64,000 nt of DNA from Streptomyces venezuelae (GTDB lineage Bacteria; Actinomycetota; Actinomycetes; Streptomycetales; Streptomycetaceae): the NCBI RefSeq assembly GCF_008642375.1, contig NZ_CP029194.1, positions 2,666,001 to 2,730,000 of the forward strand. Reading direction: 5' to 3'. The notes beneath the pieces are model-generated. The model searched no databases and was not told the origin of the DNA. It worked only from the letters and a program-made list of their open reading frames with translations. The position numbers and the translations under genes were made by a program. Every line of letters begins with the position of its first letter. Within the stretch, counting starts at the first letter, position 1. Of this stretch, positions 1-8,656 are shown piece by piece.

Positions 1-868
1 TGGGCGGCTTCACACCCGCACCGAGGAAGCTGAGCGCCGCTTCGGTGAGGATGTTGGTGGGGATCATGAGCGTCGCGTAGACCATGATCGGGGCGATCAG
101 GTTGGGCAGCAGCTCGCGACGCAGGATGTAGAGACGGCCGGCACCCAGGCTCTGGGCGGCCTCGATGTACTCGCGGTTGCGCAGCGAGAGGGTCTGGCCG
201 CGGACGATGCGGCCGACGTACGGCCAGCCGAAGAAGCCGATCACGAGCACCAGGGCGGCGATGCGCACGCCCGAACCGTCGAGGCCGAGGAGCTCGTTGG
301 GCAGCACCGAGACCAGGGCGATCGTGAAGAGCAGCTGCGGGAAGGCGAGCATGACGTCCATGACGCGGCTGAGGGCGGCGTCGATCCAGCCGCCGAAGTA
401 GCCCGCGATGATGCCGAGGACGGTGCCGAGGACGACCGCGAAGACCGCCGCGAGGAAGGCGACGAGCAGCGAGATCCGGGCGCCGTAGACGATCCGGCTG
501 AAGACGTCGCGGCCGTTGACCGGCTCGACGCCCAGCAGGTATTCGGAGCTGATGCCGCCCCACGACCCGATCGGCGTACCGAAGAGCGGGTCGATCTGGT
601 CCTCGTGGAACTCGTTCGGCGGGTGGCCGAGGAGACCGACGATGGCCGGGGCGAAGATCGCGACCAGGATGAGGAAGACGACGACGAAGGCGCCCGCGAG
701 GGCGAGTTTGTCGCGCTTGAGGCGGGTCCAGGCGATCTGCCAGGGCGAGCGGCCCTGGATGGCCTTGGCGGAGGTGCCGGAGTTGTCCGGTGTGCCGGGA
801 GCGTCGGGCGCGCCGACGACGGTGGCGGTCGACTCGCCCGCACTCGTCTCGTGCAGTGGTGCCGTCAT
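1..868 (-). CDS. ABC transporter permease, OppC/DppC family (3' end beyond window)
   Basis: Inner-membrane permease of a peptide or nickel type ABC importer. ATG is at 868 and 289 codons are visible before the window edge. A polar cytoplasmic tail (residues 1-52) precedes a first membrane segment (about 56-78). The loop holding GVEPVNGRDVFSRI (113-126) is typical of the OppC N-terminal region. More membrane segments follow, then the BPD-transporter EAA loop EAAQSLGAGRLYILRRELLP (236-255), which contacts the ATPase. The partner permease, ATPases and binding protein are not visible and presumably lie left of the window. Substrate cannot be read from the sequence; oligopeptide or dipeptide is most likely for the family. 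Confidence 0.9.
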   Translation of the reverse strand, partial: MTAPLHETSAGESTATVVGAPDAPGTPDNSGTSAKAIQGRSPWQIAWTRLKRDKLALAGAFVVVFLILVAIFAPAIVGLLGHPPNEFHEDQIDPLFGTPIGSWGGISSEYLLGVEPVNGRDVFSRIVYGARISLLVAFLAAVFAVVLGTVLGIIAGYFGGWIDAALSRVMDVMLAFPQLLFTIALVSVLPNELLGLDGSGVRIAALVLVIGFFGWPYVGRIVRGQTLSLRNREYIEAAQSLGAGRLYILRRELLPNLIAPIMVYATLMIPTNILTEAALSFLGAGVKPP

Positions 869-1230
869 CGTGGTGAGGACCCCTCTCGGCCGCCGGTAGC
901 CGGCCCTTGCCCGCCGCGGGTAGCGGCTCGGTGGAACAACCTGCTGGGCACCGGCTCGAAAGGAGCCGAACGCCCTGTGTTCCGGGGAGTCTTCAATGCG
1001 TTTGCGATCACCCGCCAGCCCTGACGGGGAATGTTTGCTCAAACGTGATGCGGTGCTGCGACTTCCGTTATCCGGACGTCGTGATCACCTGAGCGGACCA
1101 TCTCGGGCGCTCTTCCCCCCAATCGGACATGTCGCACAACTAGGCGTTCGAGGTGCGGTATTGGGGCGAACAACGGCCTCCGGAGAGGACTCCGGAGGCC
1201 GTCGAGGTGTGAGGCGAGAAGGGTGGCGTC
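869..1230. other. Intergenic region upstream of ABC permease
   Basis: No convincing gene. It should hold the promoter of the minus-strand permease. A stretch around 1030-1080 is AT-richer than its surroundings and contains a 12-bp dyad, GTTTG-CT-CAAAC, at 1033-1044, a possible operator. The right end carries the terminator of the neighbouring SseB gene. Confidence 0.5.
1173..1202 (-). terminator. Rho-independent-like terminator of SseB gene
   Basis: A perfect 13-bp stem (1173-1185 with 1190-1202) closes on a 4-base AGGA loop. On the minus strand it is followed by TTGTT. It lies 28 bases past the stop of the SseB-family gene that ends at 1231. Confidence 0.8.
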
Positions 1231-2022
1231 TCAGTATCCGGACGGGGCCGGAGGCGGGTAGCCGTAGCCCGGCGCGGGGGCGGATCCGCGGCCCGCGTGC
1301 GCCTCGCGGTCGTAGAAGGGGCGCGCGTGGGCGCTCAGCCAGAGGGCCACCGGGTCGTACGCGTCGGAGAGCGCGACCGTCGAGACGGGCAGCCCGTCGG
1401 GGACGGCGGAGATCGACTGGCGCATCATCGCGCGGACGGAGTCGACGGCGGCCGCGGAGGTGTCGTACAGGTCGAGTCCGACGGCGAGGTACGGGGAGCC
1501 GAGCGCGGGCTGCACCCAGCCGCGGCGCAGCGAGCGGACGGCCGGGGTGCGGTGCGCGTTCTGCGTGAGCAGGGCGTAGAACTGCGGGATCTCCAGCGCG
1601 GGCTCGCTGACGCGCAGCGGCCCGGCGGGCATCCGGTCGAGCCCGGTGGCGATGCGGCGCAGGTCGGCCCAGGGGATGCCGACGCCGCCGCCGGGAGCGT
1701 GCGGATTGAGCCAGATGCCCCAGCGGTCGGGGTAGAGGGCGCGGGCCATCTCGCGGCCGGTGACGAGCTCGTGGGCGCGGTTCCAGCCGGAGGCGGCGAG
1801 CTCCTGGGCGGAGGTGACGCAGGGCGCGTAGCCGAAGCCGTCGACCTCCATGTTCCCGTACTGGGCGTCGGGAGAGCCGGGCGAGCCCTGCCAGAGCAGC
1901 ATCCAGACCTCGCCGTCGGCCAGGGCGTGCAGCAGCCTCTCGTACGCGTCGTAGCGTCCGGGTGCCACCTGGCGCAGCATGTGCTCGACCCCTCCGGTCG
2001 CAGCGGTGCTCGACGCGCTCAC
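1231..2022 (-). CDS. SseB family protein (first of two tandem paralogues)
   Basis: About 263 residues; a cytoplasmic SseB-like protein. Core signatures are EVWMLLWQG near the N-terminus, a central GIWLNPHAPGGGVGIPWADL block and the SVRAMMRQSI region of the SseB C-terminal domain. The last 15 residues are rich in Gly, Pro and Tyr. In E. coli, extra SseB gives sensitivity to serine; the molecular function is unknown. GTG at 2022 is chosen because GAGGGG lies a suitable distance upstream; GTG at 2052 is also open in frame. The gene follows a second SseB-family gene with about a 100-base gap, so the two are probably co-transcribed. Glycine and serine catabolic genes begin 2 kb away, which fits the family name. 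Confidence 0.85.
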   Translation of the reverse strand: MSASSTAATGGVEHMLRQVAPGRYDAYERLLHALADGEVWMLLWQGSPGSPDAQYGNMEVDGFGYAPCVTSAQELAASGWNRAHELVTGREMARALYPDRWGIWLNPHAPGGGVGIPWADLRRIATGLDRMPAGPLRVSEPALEIPQFYALLTQNAHRTPAVRSLRRGWVQPALGSPYLAVGLDLYDTSAAAVDSVRAMMRQSISAVPDGLPVSTVALSDAYDPVALWLSAHARPFYDREAHAGRGSAPAPGYGYPPPAPSGY

Positions 2023-2121
2023 CCTGGGTCCCGCCCCTCTTCCGTTCACCACGTCCGGCCGGCCGCTGATTCGGTTCGGCCGCGCTCGGTCCAGTTCAGT
2101 TCAGCTTAAACAGGGTGCCGC

Positions 2122-2862
2122 TCACCCGGCGGCGCGCTGGTAGAAGGGGCGTACCCGCTCCAGCATCCAGTCGCCGACCGGATCCTGCGCCATGTCGAGC
2201 AGGATGAGGTTGACCGGCCAGGCGGCCTCGACACGGCCGAGGGCGCGGCCGAGGGCGTCCAGGGGTGCGTTGCGGTCGACGCCGTCCCAGGCGACGAGCT
2301 GGACGCCGATGAAGAGGGCGGGTTCGGTGCCCTCGACGCTCGCGAGGGCGCGGCGGGCGGTGGCGACGACTCCGGTGGCCTCGAACTCGGTGGAGGCGGC
2401 GGCGAGGAAGTCGACGGGGTCGTCCTGCCAGTCGGGCTCGAAGAGCCGGACGCGGCCGCCGCTGGCGGGGCCGTCGAGCGGGGTGCGGCCGACGCGGCAG
2501 AGTTCCGCGACGGCGGGCGGGGGCAGCGGGACGCCGACGGTGCCGCCGGGGTTCACGGCGATGCCGAGCTGCGGGGGCAGGCCGCGGGCGAAGTCGCGGG
2601 CGGGGGCGACGGTGTAGGACATGTGGGTGCCGACACAGGCGAGGAACTGCTGCTCGGAGCTGAAGACGGGGACGAAGGCCGCGCCGTCGATCTCCATGGT
2701 GGCGAGGTCCAGGTCGGAGCTCTCGGTGCTGCCGCCGTTGGGCAGGGGCACCCAGACCGGGCTGCGGCCCAGCACCTCGACCAGTCGGCCCCCTGCCGCG
2801 GGGTTGCCGAGCGAGGCGGCCAGCACCTCTTCGAGCTCGTTGCCCGGCCACGTCACGTCCAC
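2122..2862 (-). CDS. SseB family protein (second paralogue)
   Basis: 246 residues, cytoplasmic. It shares the SseB fold pattern with the downstream gene: a short N-terminal helix (NELEEVLAASLGN), a VWVPLPNGG strand, a central GIAVNPGGTVGVPLPPPAV block matching GIWLNPHAPGGGVGIPW of the paralogue, and a C-terminal domain ending in RVRPFYQRAAG. GTG at 2862 has GAGGGA seven bases upstream. Both copies keep the C-terminal (A/V)RPFY motif. Function is unknown beyond the SseB link to serine sensitivity. A scaffolding or regulatory role near serine metabolism is inferred from position only. Confidence 0.8.
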   Translation of the reverse strand: MDVTWPGNELEEVLAASLGNPAAGGRLVEVLGRSPVWVPLPNGGSTESSDLDLATMEIDGAAFVPVFSSEQQFLACVGTHMSYTVAPARDFARGLPPQLGIAVNPGGTVGVPLPPPAVAELCRVGRTPLDGPASGGRVRLFEPDWQDDPVDFLAAASTEFEATGVVATARRALASVEGTEPALFIGVQLVAWDGVDRNAPLDALGRALGRVEAAWPVNLILLDMAQDPVGDWMLERVRPFYQRAAG

Positions 2863-3026
2863 GGTCCCTCTTCCCCATGTCTCGCGGGTTGCGCGCCCTC
2901 CCGCGCCGCCCCGCAGCACCCTAACGCCGCCCTGACACCGCCGTGGCCAAAAGCAGGGGGTACGAGTGAGGGACGGCCCACACACGGCGCCCGGGGACGC
3001 CCCTCGGACCGCACCGATGGCGGTCC

Positions 3027-3713
3027 TCAGGCGGCCGCGTTGCGGAAGCCAATCTTCCGCAGGGCGTCCGCGGAGTCCCGGTCGAGGAGGGTCGCCGAGG
3101 CGCAGCCGTGCGGCAGGCTGCCCGACTCGGCGGCCTTCAGCATCCGGCCGACGGCCCGCCGGTGCCGGGCGAAGGCGTACGCGGAGACTCCGCGGCCCCG
3201 GGCGCGCTGGCCGTCCCGTGCGGTGTCCGGGGTGACGTCGAGCAGGATCAGGTGCAGGGCCGCGCCGCGGCGCCGCGCCTCGCGGGCGAGCCATCCGCGC
3301 ACCCAGGACTGGGTGCCGCAGTCGTGCACGATCACGCTCGCGCCGGAGCGCAGGGCGCGGCGCAGCCCGGCGTAGTGCGCGATCCGGACCAGGGGGCGGT
3401 AGACCGCGTACGGCAGGAGGCGCGGCATGCGGGCCTCCCAGCGCTCGCGGGCGTCCTGGGAGTCGATGCCCCGGCCGTCGGCGGCGCGCTTCATGAGGGT
3501 GGACTTGCCGCTGCCGGGCAGCCCGGAGACGACGACGAGGTCGCCGACCGCGAAGGTGAGGCCCCGGGGCCCCCGGCCGCCGCGCTCGCGCAGGTCCCGC
3601 AGGATCCGGCCACGGCGGCGGCGCGTCCCGCTCCCCGCCCTGGTGCGGGCCCGGGCGCGCTGGGGCGGTATGCCGGTACTCGTCGCGTATGCGCCGGTGT
3701 GCTGGATCCTCAT
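3027..3713 (-). CDS. AAA/zeta-toxin-like P-loop ATPase
   Basis: 228 residues. After a basic, disordered N-terminus (1-50) comes LVVVSGLPGSGKST (about 59-72), a Walker A motif of the small kinase type. A likely Walker B strand is LHLILLDVTPD (about 154-164). The layout (P-loop near residue 65, no signature motif, about 170 further residues) resembles zeta-toxin, gluconate or shikimate-type kinases and AAA_33 proteins. Substrate is unknown. It is divergent from the riboswitch-gcv operon, with 420 bases of regulatory DNA between them, and belongs to no obvious operon. No antitoxin partner is adjacent, so a toxin role is not supported. Confidence 0.75.
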   Translation of the reverse strand: MRIQHTGAYATSTGIPPQRARARTRAGSGTRRRRGRILRDLRERGGRGPRGLTFAVGDLVVVSGLPGSGKSTLMKRAADGRGIDSQDARERWEARMPRLLPYAVYRPLVRIAHYAGLRRALRSGASVIVHDCGTQSWVRGWLAREARRRGAALHLILLDVTPDTARDGQRARGRGVSAYAFARHRRAVGRMLKAAESGSLPHGCASATLLDRDSADALRKIGFRNAAA

Positions 3714-3792
3714 CGCTGCTCCCCCTGCCGGGCCTCAGGAGACCCTTGCCCACAAAGTGTAAAGAAGCGGTAATGAGATACAAGTGATGTGC

Positions 3793-3836
3793 CACGCGGA
3801 GGACGCGTGCAATGATGTGCGCGCCAGGCGCGCACA
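3793..3836. promoter_or_regulatory. Two palindromes upstream of the glycine riboswitch
   Basis: CACGCG (3793-3798) pairs with CGCGTG (3804-3809). Then TGTGCGCGCC (3816-3825) pairs perfectly with GGCGCGCACA (3827-3836) around a single A. The second is a 21-bp dyad, more like an operator than an RNA stem-loop because no loop is left. Both lie between the ATPase gene and the riboswitch and could control either direction. Confidence 0.5.
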
Positions 3837-3867
3837 GTCGCCACACAACCTCATACCGGCCGCTCGA

Positions 3868-4078
3868 ATCCGCGCGGGAGAGTTCCGGACCGCCCCAGGC
3901 GTCCGGACGCCGAAGGAGCAAGACCCTCCCTTGAATCTCTCAGGCCCCGTACCGCGTGGATGAGGCAGATCTGAAAAGCGGGACACCCTTCCGTGTCCCC
4001 ACCCAAGGTGCAAGCCGATCTCTCGTCGACGAGATGCTCTCGGTGAACCTCTCAGGTTCCATGACAGATGGGGAGGAC
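3868..4078 (+). promoter_or_regulatory. Tandem glycine riboswitch (gcvT element)
   Basis: Leader RNA of gcvT. The first aptamer runs from about 3871, with GGGAGAG, GCCGAAGGAGCAA (3910-3922) and the conserved CTCTCAGG (3937-3944). The linker and second aptamer contain GGCAGATCTGAAAAGCGGG (3964-3982), CCCAAGGTGCAAGCC (about 4001-4015), a second CCTCTCAGG (4048-4056) and a closing ATGACAGATGGGGAGGA. These are the conserved elements of the tandem glycine-binding riboswitch, which activates glycine cleavage genes when glycine is plentiful. No U-tract terminator was found between the aptamers and the gcvT start, so the expression platform is unclear. Confidence 0.93.
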
Positions 4079-4136
4079 GTCCTCGCCCGTCATGTGTTTC
4101 GTCACCGAACCGCCCTTGGGATCCGGGAGCCACCCC

Positions 4137-5261
4137 ATGAGCACTGCCCCCCGTCTGACCGCCCTCGATGCGCTGCATCGTTCGCTGGGCGCGACCATGA
4201 CCGACTTCGCGGGCTGGGACATGCCGCTGCGCTACGCCAGCGAGCGGGACGAGCACGTCGCCGTCCGGACCAAGGCGGGCCTCTTCGACCTCTCCCACAT
4301 GGGCGAGATCACCGTCACCGGTCCGCAGGCCGTGGAGCTCCTCGACCACGCCCTCGTCGGCAACATCTCCACGGTGGGCGTGGGCCGCGCCCGCTACACG
4401 ATGATCTGCCAGGAGGACGGCGGCATCCTCGACGACCTGATCGTCTACCGCCTCGGCGAGACGGAGTACATGGTCGTCGCCAACGCCTCCAACGCGCAGA
4501 TCGTCCTGGACGCGCTCGTGGCCCGCTCCGAGGGCTTCGACGCCGAGGTCCGCGACGACCGTGACGCGTACGCCCTGATCGCGGTACAGGGCCCGGAGTC
4601 CCCCGGCATCCTGAAGCAGCTCACCGACGCCGACCTGGACGGCCTGAAGTACTACGCCGGCCTCCCCGGCACCGTCGCGGGCGTCCCGGCCCTCATCGCC
4701 CGTACCGGCTACACCGGCGAGGACGGCTTCGAGCTCTTCCTGAAGCCCGAGCACGCCGAGGGCGTCTGGAAGGCGCTGACCGAGGCGGGCGCCCCGGTCG
4801 GTCTGATCCCCTGCGGCCTGTCCTGCCGCGACACGCTCCGCCTGGAGGCGGGCATGCCGCTGTACGGCCACGAGCTGACGACCGCCCTCACCCCCTTCGA
4901 CGCCGGTCTCGGCCGGGTCGTCAAGTTCGAGAAGACGACCAACGACGGCCGCTTCGTCGGCCGCGAGGCGCTCGAGAAGGCCGCCGAGCGAGCCGAGACC
5001 GCCCCGCCGCGCAAGCTCGTCGGCCTGGTCGCCGAGGGCCGCCGGGTCCCGCGCGCCGGTTTCTCCGTCGTCAAGGACGGTGTCGTGATCGGCGAGGTGA
5101 CCTCGGGCGCCCCGTCCCCGACGCTCGGTAAGCCGATCGCGATCGCGTACGTGGACGCGGCGCACGCCGCGCCGGGCACCGAGGGTGTAGGTGTGGACAT
5201 CCGCGGCACCCACGAGCCCTACGAGGTCGTGGCGCTGCCGTTCTACAAGCGCCAGAAGTGA
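4137..5261 (+). CDS. gcvT: Aminomethyltransferase, glycine cleavage T protein
   Basis: 374 residues, the normal length for T protein. It takes the aminomethyl group from lipoyl-H protein and passes the carbon to tetrahydrofolate, releasing ammonia. Recognised segments are [22 protein letters not shown], the [17 protein letters not shown] block, [12 protein letters not shown] and the folate-site region [20 protein letters not shown] at 4137 has GGGAG eight bases upstream; the open frame continues upstream to 4068 but that part overlaps the riboswitch. First gene of the gcvT-gcvH-glyA-sdaA run and directly under riboswitch control. The decarboxylase gcvP is not in the window. Confidence 0.97.
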   Translation: MSTAPRLTALDALHRSLGATMTDFAGWDMPLRYASERDEHVAVRTKAGLFDLSHMGEITVTGPQAVELLDHALVGNISTVGVGRARYTMICQEDGGILDDLIVYRLGETEYMVVANASNAQIVLDALVARSEGFDAEVRDDRDAYALIAVQGPESPGILKQLTDADLDGLKYYAGLPGTVAGVPALIARTGYTGEDGFELFLKPEHAEGVWKALTEAGAPVGLIPCGLSCRDTLRLEAGMPLYGHELTTALTPFDAGLGRVVKFEKTTNDGRFVGREALEKAAERAETAPPRKLVGLVAEGRRVPRAGFSVVKDGVVIGEVTSGAPSPTLGKPIAIAYVDAAHAAPGTEGVGVDIRGTHEPYEVVALPFYKRQK

Positions 5262-5338
5262 CGCAGTCGTCTCACCCCGGGTCTCACCCCGCGAGACCCG
5301 CGTTCATCAGTACCCCCCCGATCCAGGAGAATCAGGTC

Positions 5339-5716
5339 ATGAGCAACCCCCAGCAGCTGCGCTACACCAAGGAGCACGAGTGGCTGTCGGCCGCCGAGGA
5401 CGGCGTCGCGACGGTCGGCATCACGGAGTTCGCGGCCAACGCGCTCGGTGACGTCGTCTACGCCCAGCTCCCCGAGGTCGGCTCGACCGTCACCGCGGGC
5501 GAGACCTGTGGCGAGCTGGAGTCGACGAAGTCCGTGAGCGACCTGTACTCCCCCGTCACGGGTGAGGTCGTCGCCGCCAACCAGGACGTGGTGGACGACC
5601 CGTCGCTGGTGAACACGGCTCCGTTCGAGGGTGGCTGGCTGTTCAAGGTACGTGTCGCGGGCGAGCCGGACGAGCTGCTCTCCGCCGACGAGTACACCGC
5701 GTTCTCCGCCGGCTGA
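5339..5716 (+). CDS. gcvH: Glycine cleavage system H protein
   Basis: 125 residues. The lipoylated carrier shuttles the aminomethyl group between P, T and L proteins. The lipoyl-attachment context is [16 protein letters not shown], with Lys64 as the modified residue; TKEHEWL at the N-terminus is the usual H-protein opening. ATG at 5339 follows AGGAG (5325-5329). It sits 77 bases after gcvT and 31 bases before glyA, in one transcription unit. Confidence 0.97.
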   Translation: MSNPQQLRYTKEHEWLSAAEDGVATVGITEFAANALGDVVYAQLPEVGSTVTAGETCGELESTKSVSDLYSPVTGEVVAANQDVVDDPSLVNTAPFEGGWLFKVRVAGEPDELLSADEYTAFSAG

Positions 5717-5747
5717 GACCGGGCCCGAGACCCCTAGGGATCGATTC

Positions 5748-7016
5748 ATGTCGCTTCTGAACACTCCCCTCCACGAGCTGGACCCCGACGTCGCCGCCGC
5801 CGTCGACGCCGAGCTCCTTCGTCAGCAGTCCACCCTCGAGATGATCGCCTCGGAGAACTTCGCTCCGGTCGCGGTCATGGAGGCCCAGGGCTCCGTCCTC
5901 ACCAACAAGTACGCCGAGGGCTACCCGGGCCGCCGCTACTACGGCGGCTGCGAGCACGTCGACGTGGCCGAGCAGATCGCGATCGACCGGGTCAAGGACC
6001 TGTTCGGCGCCGAGTACGCCAACGTCCAGCCGCACTCCGGCGCCTCCGCGAACCAGGCCGCCCTCTTCGCGATCGCCCAGCCGGGCGACACGATCCTGGG
6101 TCTGGACCTGGCGCACGGCGGCCACCTCACCCACGGCATGCGCCTGAACTTCTCCGGCAAGCAGTTCAACGTGGTCGCGTACCACGTGGACGAGGCCGGT
6201 CTGGTGGACATGGCCGAGGTCGAGCGCCTCGCCAAGGAGCACCGCCCGAAGGTCATCATCGCGGGCTGGTCCGCCTACCCGCGCCAGCTGGACTTCGCGG
6301 AGTTCCGCCGGATCGCCGACGAGGTCGAGGCGTACCTGTGGGTCGACATGGCCCACTTCGCGGGTCTGGTCGCGGCCGGTCTGCACCCGAACCCGGTCGA
6401 GTACGCGGACGTGGTGACCTCCACCACGCACAAGACGCTCGGCGGCCCCCGCGGCGGCATCATCCTCGCGAAGAAGGAGTTCGCGAAGAAGCTGAACTCC
6501 TCGGTCTTCCCCGGTTTCCAGGGCGGCCCGCTGGAGCACGTGATCGCGGCCAAGGCCGTCTCCTTCAAGGTCGCGGCCTCGGAGGACTTCAAGGAGCGCC
6601 AGCAGCGCACCCTGGACGGCGCCCGCATCCTCGCCGAGCGCCTGGTCCAGGACGACGTCACCGCGCACGGTGTCTCGGTCCTGTCCGGCGGCACGGACGT
6701 GCACCTGGTCCTCGTCGACCTGCGCAACTCGGAGCTCGACGGCCAGCAGGCCGAGGACCGTCTCCACGAGGTCGGCATCACGGTCAACCGGAACGCCGTT
6801 CCGAACGACCCGCGTCCGCCGATGGTCACCTCGGGTCTGCGCATCGGCACGCCGGCGCTCGCGACCCGCGGCTTCGGCACCGAGGACTTCACCGAGGTCG
6901 CCGACATCATCGCGGAGACCCTGAAGCCGGGCTTCGACGGCGACAAGGCCGAGGCCCTCAAGGCCCGGGTCACCGCGCTGGCCGACAAGCACCCGCTGTA
7001 CCCCGGCCTGAAGTAA
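5748..7016 (+). CDS. glyA: Serine hydroxymethyltransferase
   Basis: 422 residues, PLP-dependent. It interconverts glycine plus methylene-THF and serine, using the one-carbon unit made by the glycine cleavage system. The N-terminal EMIASENF and [10 protein letters not shown] blocks are canonical. The PLP lysine is Lys229 in [19 protein letters not shown] at 5748 follows TAGGGA. It is 31 bases after gcvH. A 12-bp hairpin lies between it and sdaA, so read-through to sdaA may be partial. Confidence 0.97.
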   Translation: MSLLNTPLHELDPDVAAAVDAELLRQQSTLEMIASENFAPVAVMEAQGSVLTNKYAEGYPGRRYYGGCEHVDVAEQIAIDRVKDLFGAEYANVQPHSGASANQAALFAIAQPGDTILGLDLAHGGHLTHGMRLNFSGKQFNVVAYHVDEAGLVDMAEVERLAKEHRPKVIIAGWSAYPRQLDFAEFRRIADEVEAYLWVDMAHFAGLVAAGLHPNPVEYADVVTSTTHKTLGGPRGGIILAKKEFAKKLNSSVFPGFQGGPLEHVIAAKAVSFKVAASEDFKERQQRTLDGARILAERLVQDDVTAHGVSVLSGGTDVHLVLVDLRNSELDGQQAEDRLHEVGITVNRNAVPNDPRPPMVTSGLRIGTPALATRGFGTEDFTEVADIIAETLKPGFDGDKAEALKARVTALADKHPLYPGLK

Positions 7017-7069
7017 TTTCGTACCCTTTTGTTCTGCGGCCCGTCCGCGGCCGTTCGTACGAAACCTCT

Positions 7070-7107
7070 GGGGCACCGCGCACACTGGACAGTGAGCGCG
7101 GTGCCCC
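7070..7107 (+). terminator. Hairpin between glyA and sdaA
   Basis: Perfect 12-bp stem (7070-7081 with 7096-7107; GGGGCACCGCGC and its complement) around a 14-base loop, 53 bases after the glyA stop. No T-run follows. It may be a partial terminator or an mRNA-stabilising element separating glyA from sdaA. Confidence 0.6.
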
Positions 7108-7175
7108 GCCCCATGATCAACGTTTCTGCACCACCCCGGCAGACAACGGCGTCTAGCCCCCACAAGGAGTCCCCC

Positions 7176-8546
7176 GTGGCCATCTCGGTCTTCGACCTGT
7201 TCTCGATCGGCATCGGCCCGTCCAGCTCCCACACGGTGGGCCCGATGCGCGCGGCCCGGATGTTCGCCCGCCGCCTGAAGAACGAGGGCCTGCTCGCCCA
7301 CACCGCGGCCATACGGGCGGAGCTGTACGGCTCCCTGGGCGCGACCGGCCACGGCCACGGCACCCCCAAGGCGGTGCTCCTCGGCCTGGAGGGCAGCTCG
7401 CCGCGCACGGTGGACGTCGAGACCGCGGACGACGAGGTCGAGCGCATCAAGTCGAGCGGCCGGATCAACCTCCTCGGCGCGCACGAGATCCCCTTCGACT
7501 TCGACGCCGACCTGATCCTGCACCGCCGCAAGGCGCTCCCGTACCACGCCAACGGGATGACGATCTTCGCGTACGACGCCGAGGGCGCGCTCGTCCTGGA
7601 GAAGACGTACTACTCGGTCGGCGGCGGCTTCGTCGTCGACGAGGACGCGGTCGCCGGCGAGAACCCGATCGTCCCGGACGACACCGTCCTGAAGTACCCC
7701 TTCCGCACCGGCGACGAGCTGCTGCGCCTCGCCAAGGAGACCGGCCTCTCGATCTCCTCGATGATGCTGGAGAACGAGAAGGCCTGGCGCACCGAGGACG
7801 AGATCCGCGCCGGCCTCCTGGAGATCTGGCGGGTCATGCAGGCCTGCGTCTCGCGCGGCATGTCCCGCGAGGGCATCCTGCCGGGCGGTCTGAAGGTGCG
7901 CCGGCGCGCCGCGAACACGGCCCGCAAGCTGCGCTCCGAGGGCGACCCGGCGGCGCTGGCGATGGAGTGGATCACCCTCTACGCGATGGCCGTGAACGAG
8001 GAGAACGCGGCGGGCGGCCGGGTGGTCACCGCCCCGACGAACGGCGCGGCCGGCATCATCCCGGCGGTCCTGCACTACTACACGAACTTCGTGCCCGGCG
8101 CCGACGAGGACGGCATCGTCCGCTTCATGCTCGCGGCCGGCGCGGTCGGCATGCTCTTCAAGGAGAACGCCTCCATCTCGGGCGCCGAGGTCGGCTGCCA
8201 GGGCGAGGTCGGCTCGGCCTGCTCGATGGCGGCGGGCGCGCTCGCCGAGGTCCTCGGCGGCACCCCGGAGCAGGTGGAGAACGCCGCCGAGATCGGCATG
8301 GAGCACAACCTGGGCCTGACCTGCGACCCGGTCGGCGGCCTCGTGCAGATCCCGTGCATCGAGCGGAACGGCATGGCGGCGGTCAAGGCGGTCACGGCCG
8401 CGAAGATGGCCATGCGCGGCGACGGCAGCCACCTGGTCTCCCTCGACAAGGTCATCAAGACCATGAAGGAGACGGGCGCGGACATGAGCGTCAAGTACAA
8501 GGAGACCGCGCGTGGCGGTCTCGCGGTGAACATCATCGAGTGCTGA
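7176..8546 (+). CDS. sdaA: L-serine ammonia-lyase, iron-sulfur type
   Basis: 456 residues. Single-chain [4Fe-4S] L-serine dehydratase giving pyruvate and ammonia. The N-terminal domain has [14 protein letters not shown], a family hallmark. The catalytic domain has [10 protein letters not shown] and cysteines 341, 349, 383 and 394, which include the cluster ligands. The chain ends in NIIEC; a C-terminal cysteine that reaches into the active site and caps the cluster is known from the Legionella enzyme. GTG at 7176 follows AAGGAG (7164-7169). Together with gcvTH and glyA it drains excess glycine to pyruvate through serine. Confidence 0.96.
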   Translation: MAISVFDLFSIGIGPSSSHTVGPMRAARMFARRLKNEGLLAHTAAIRAELYGSLGATGHGHGTPKAVLLGLEGSSPRTVDVETADDEVERIKSSGRINLLGAHEIPFDFDADLILHRRKALPYHANGMTIFAYDAEGALVLEKTYYSVGGGFVVDEDAVAGENPIVPDDTVLKYPFRTGDELLRLAKETGLSISSMMLENEKAWRTEDEIRAGLLEIWRVMQACVSRGMSREGILPGGLKVRRRAANTARKLRSEGDPAALAMEWITLYAMAVNEENAAGGRVVTAPTNGAAGIIPAVLHYYTNFVPGADEDGIVRFMLAAGAVGMLFKENASISGAEVGCQGEVGSACSMAAGALAEVLGGTPEQVENAAEIGMEHNLGLTCDPVGGLVQIPCIERNGMAAVKAVTAAKMAMRGDGSHLVSLDKVIKTMKETGADMSVKYKETARGGLAVNIIEC

Positions 8547-8605
8547 GGCCTGCCCCTGACTCGTCCCGCTTTGTCCGGTGAGGTGATCGCGGGCGGCGCG
8601 CGGCC

Positions 8606-8611
8606 TACAAT
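8606..8611 (+). promoter_or_regulatory. Candidate -10 box for lipoprotein gene
   Basis: TACAAT, five of six bases of the vegetative consensus, 46 bases before the lipoprotein start. No convincing -35 is found at 17-18 bases; TTGTCC at 8571 is too far away. Confidence 0.4.
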
Positions 8612-8656
8612 CCGCGACCGCTGATGATCACGAGCACCGGACGAGGCGGAGAAGCG

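Noticed and set aside
3027-3713. Zeta-toxin of a toxin-antitoxin pair
   Set aside because: No small antitoxin gene is next to it; the neighbour is a riboswitch and the other side is an SseB gene. Only a P-loop kinase-like fold is supported.
5643-8432. A 929-codon open frame on the minus strand opposite glyA and sdaA
   Set aside because: It is a by-product of high GC in the third codon position of the real genes. The protein is low-complexity (Arg, Asp, Val, Leu, Gly) with no recognisable domain.
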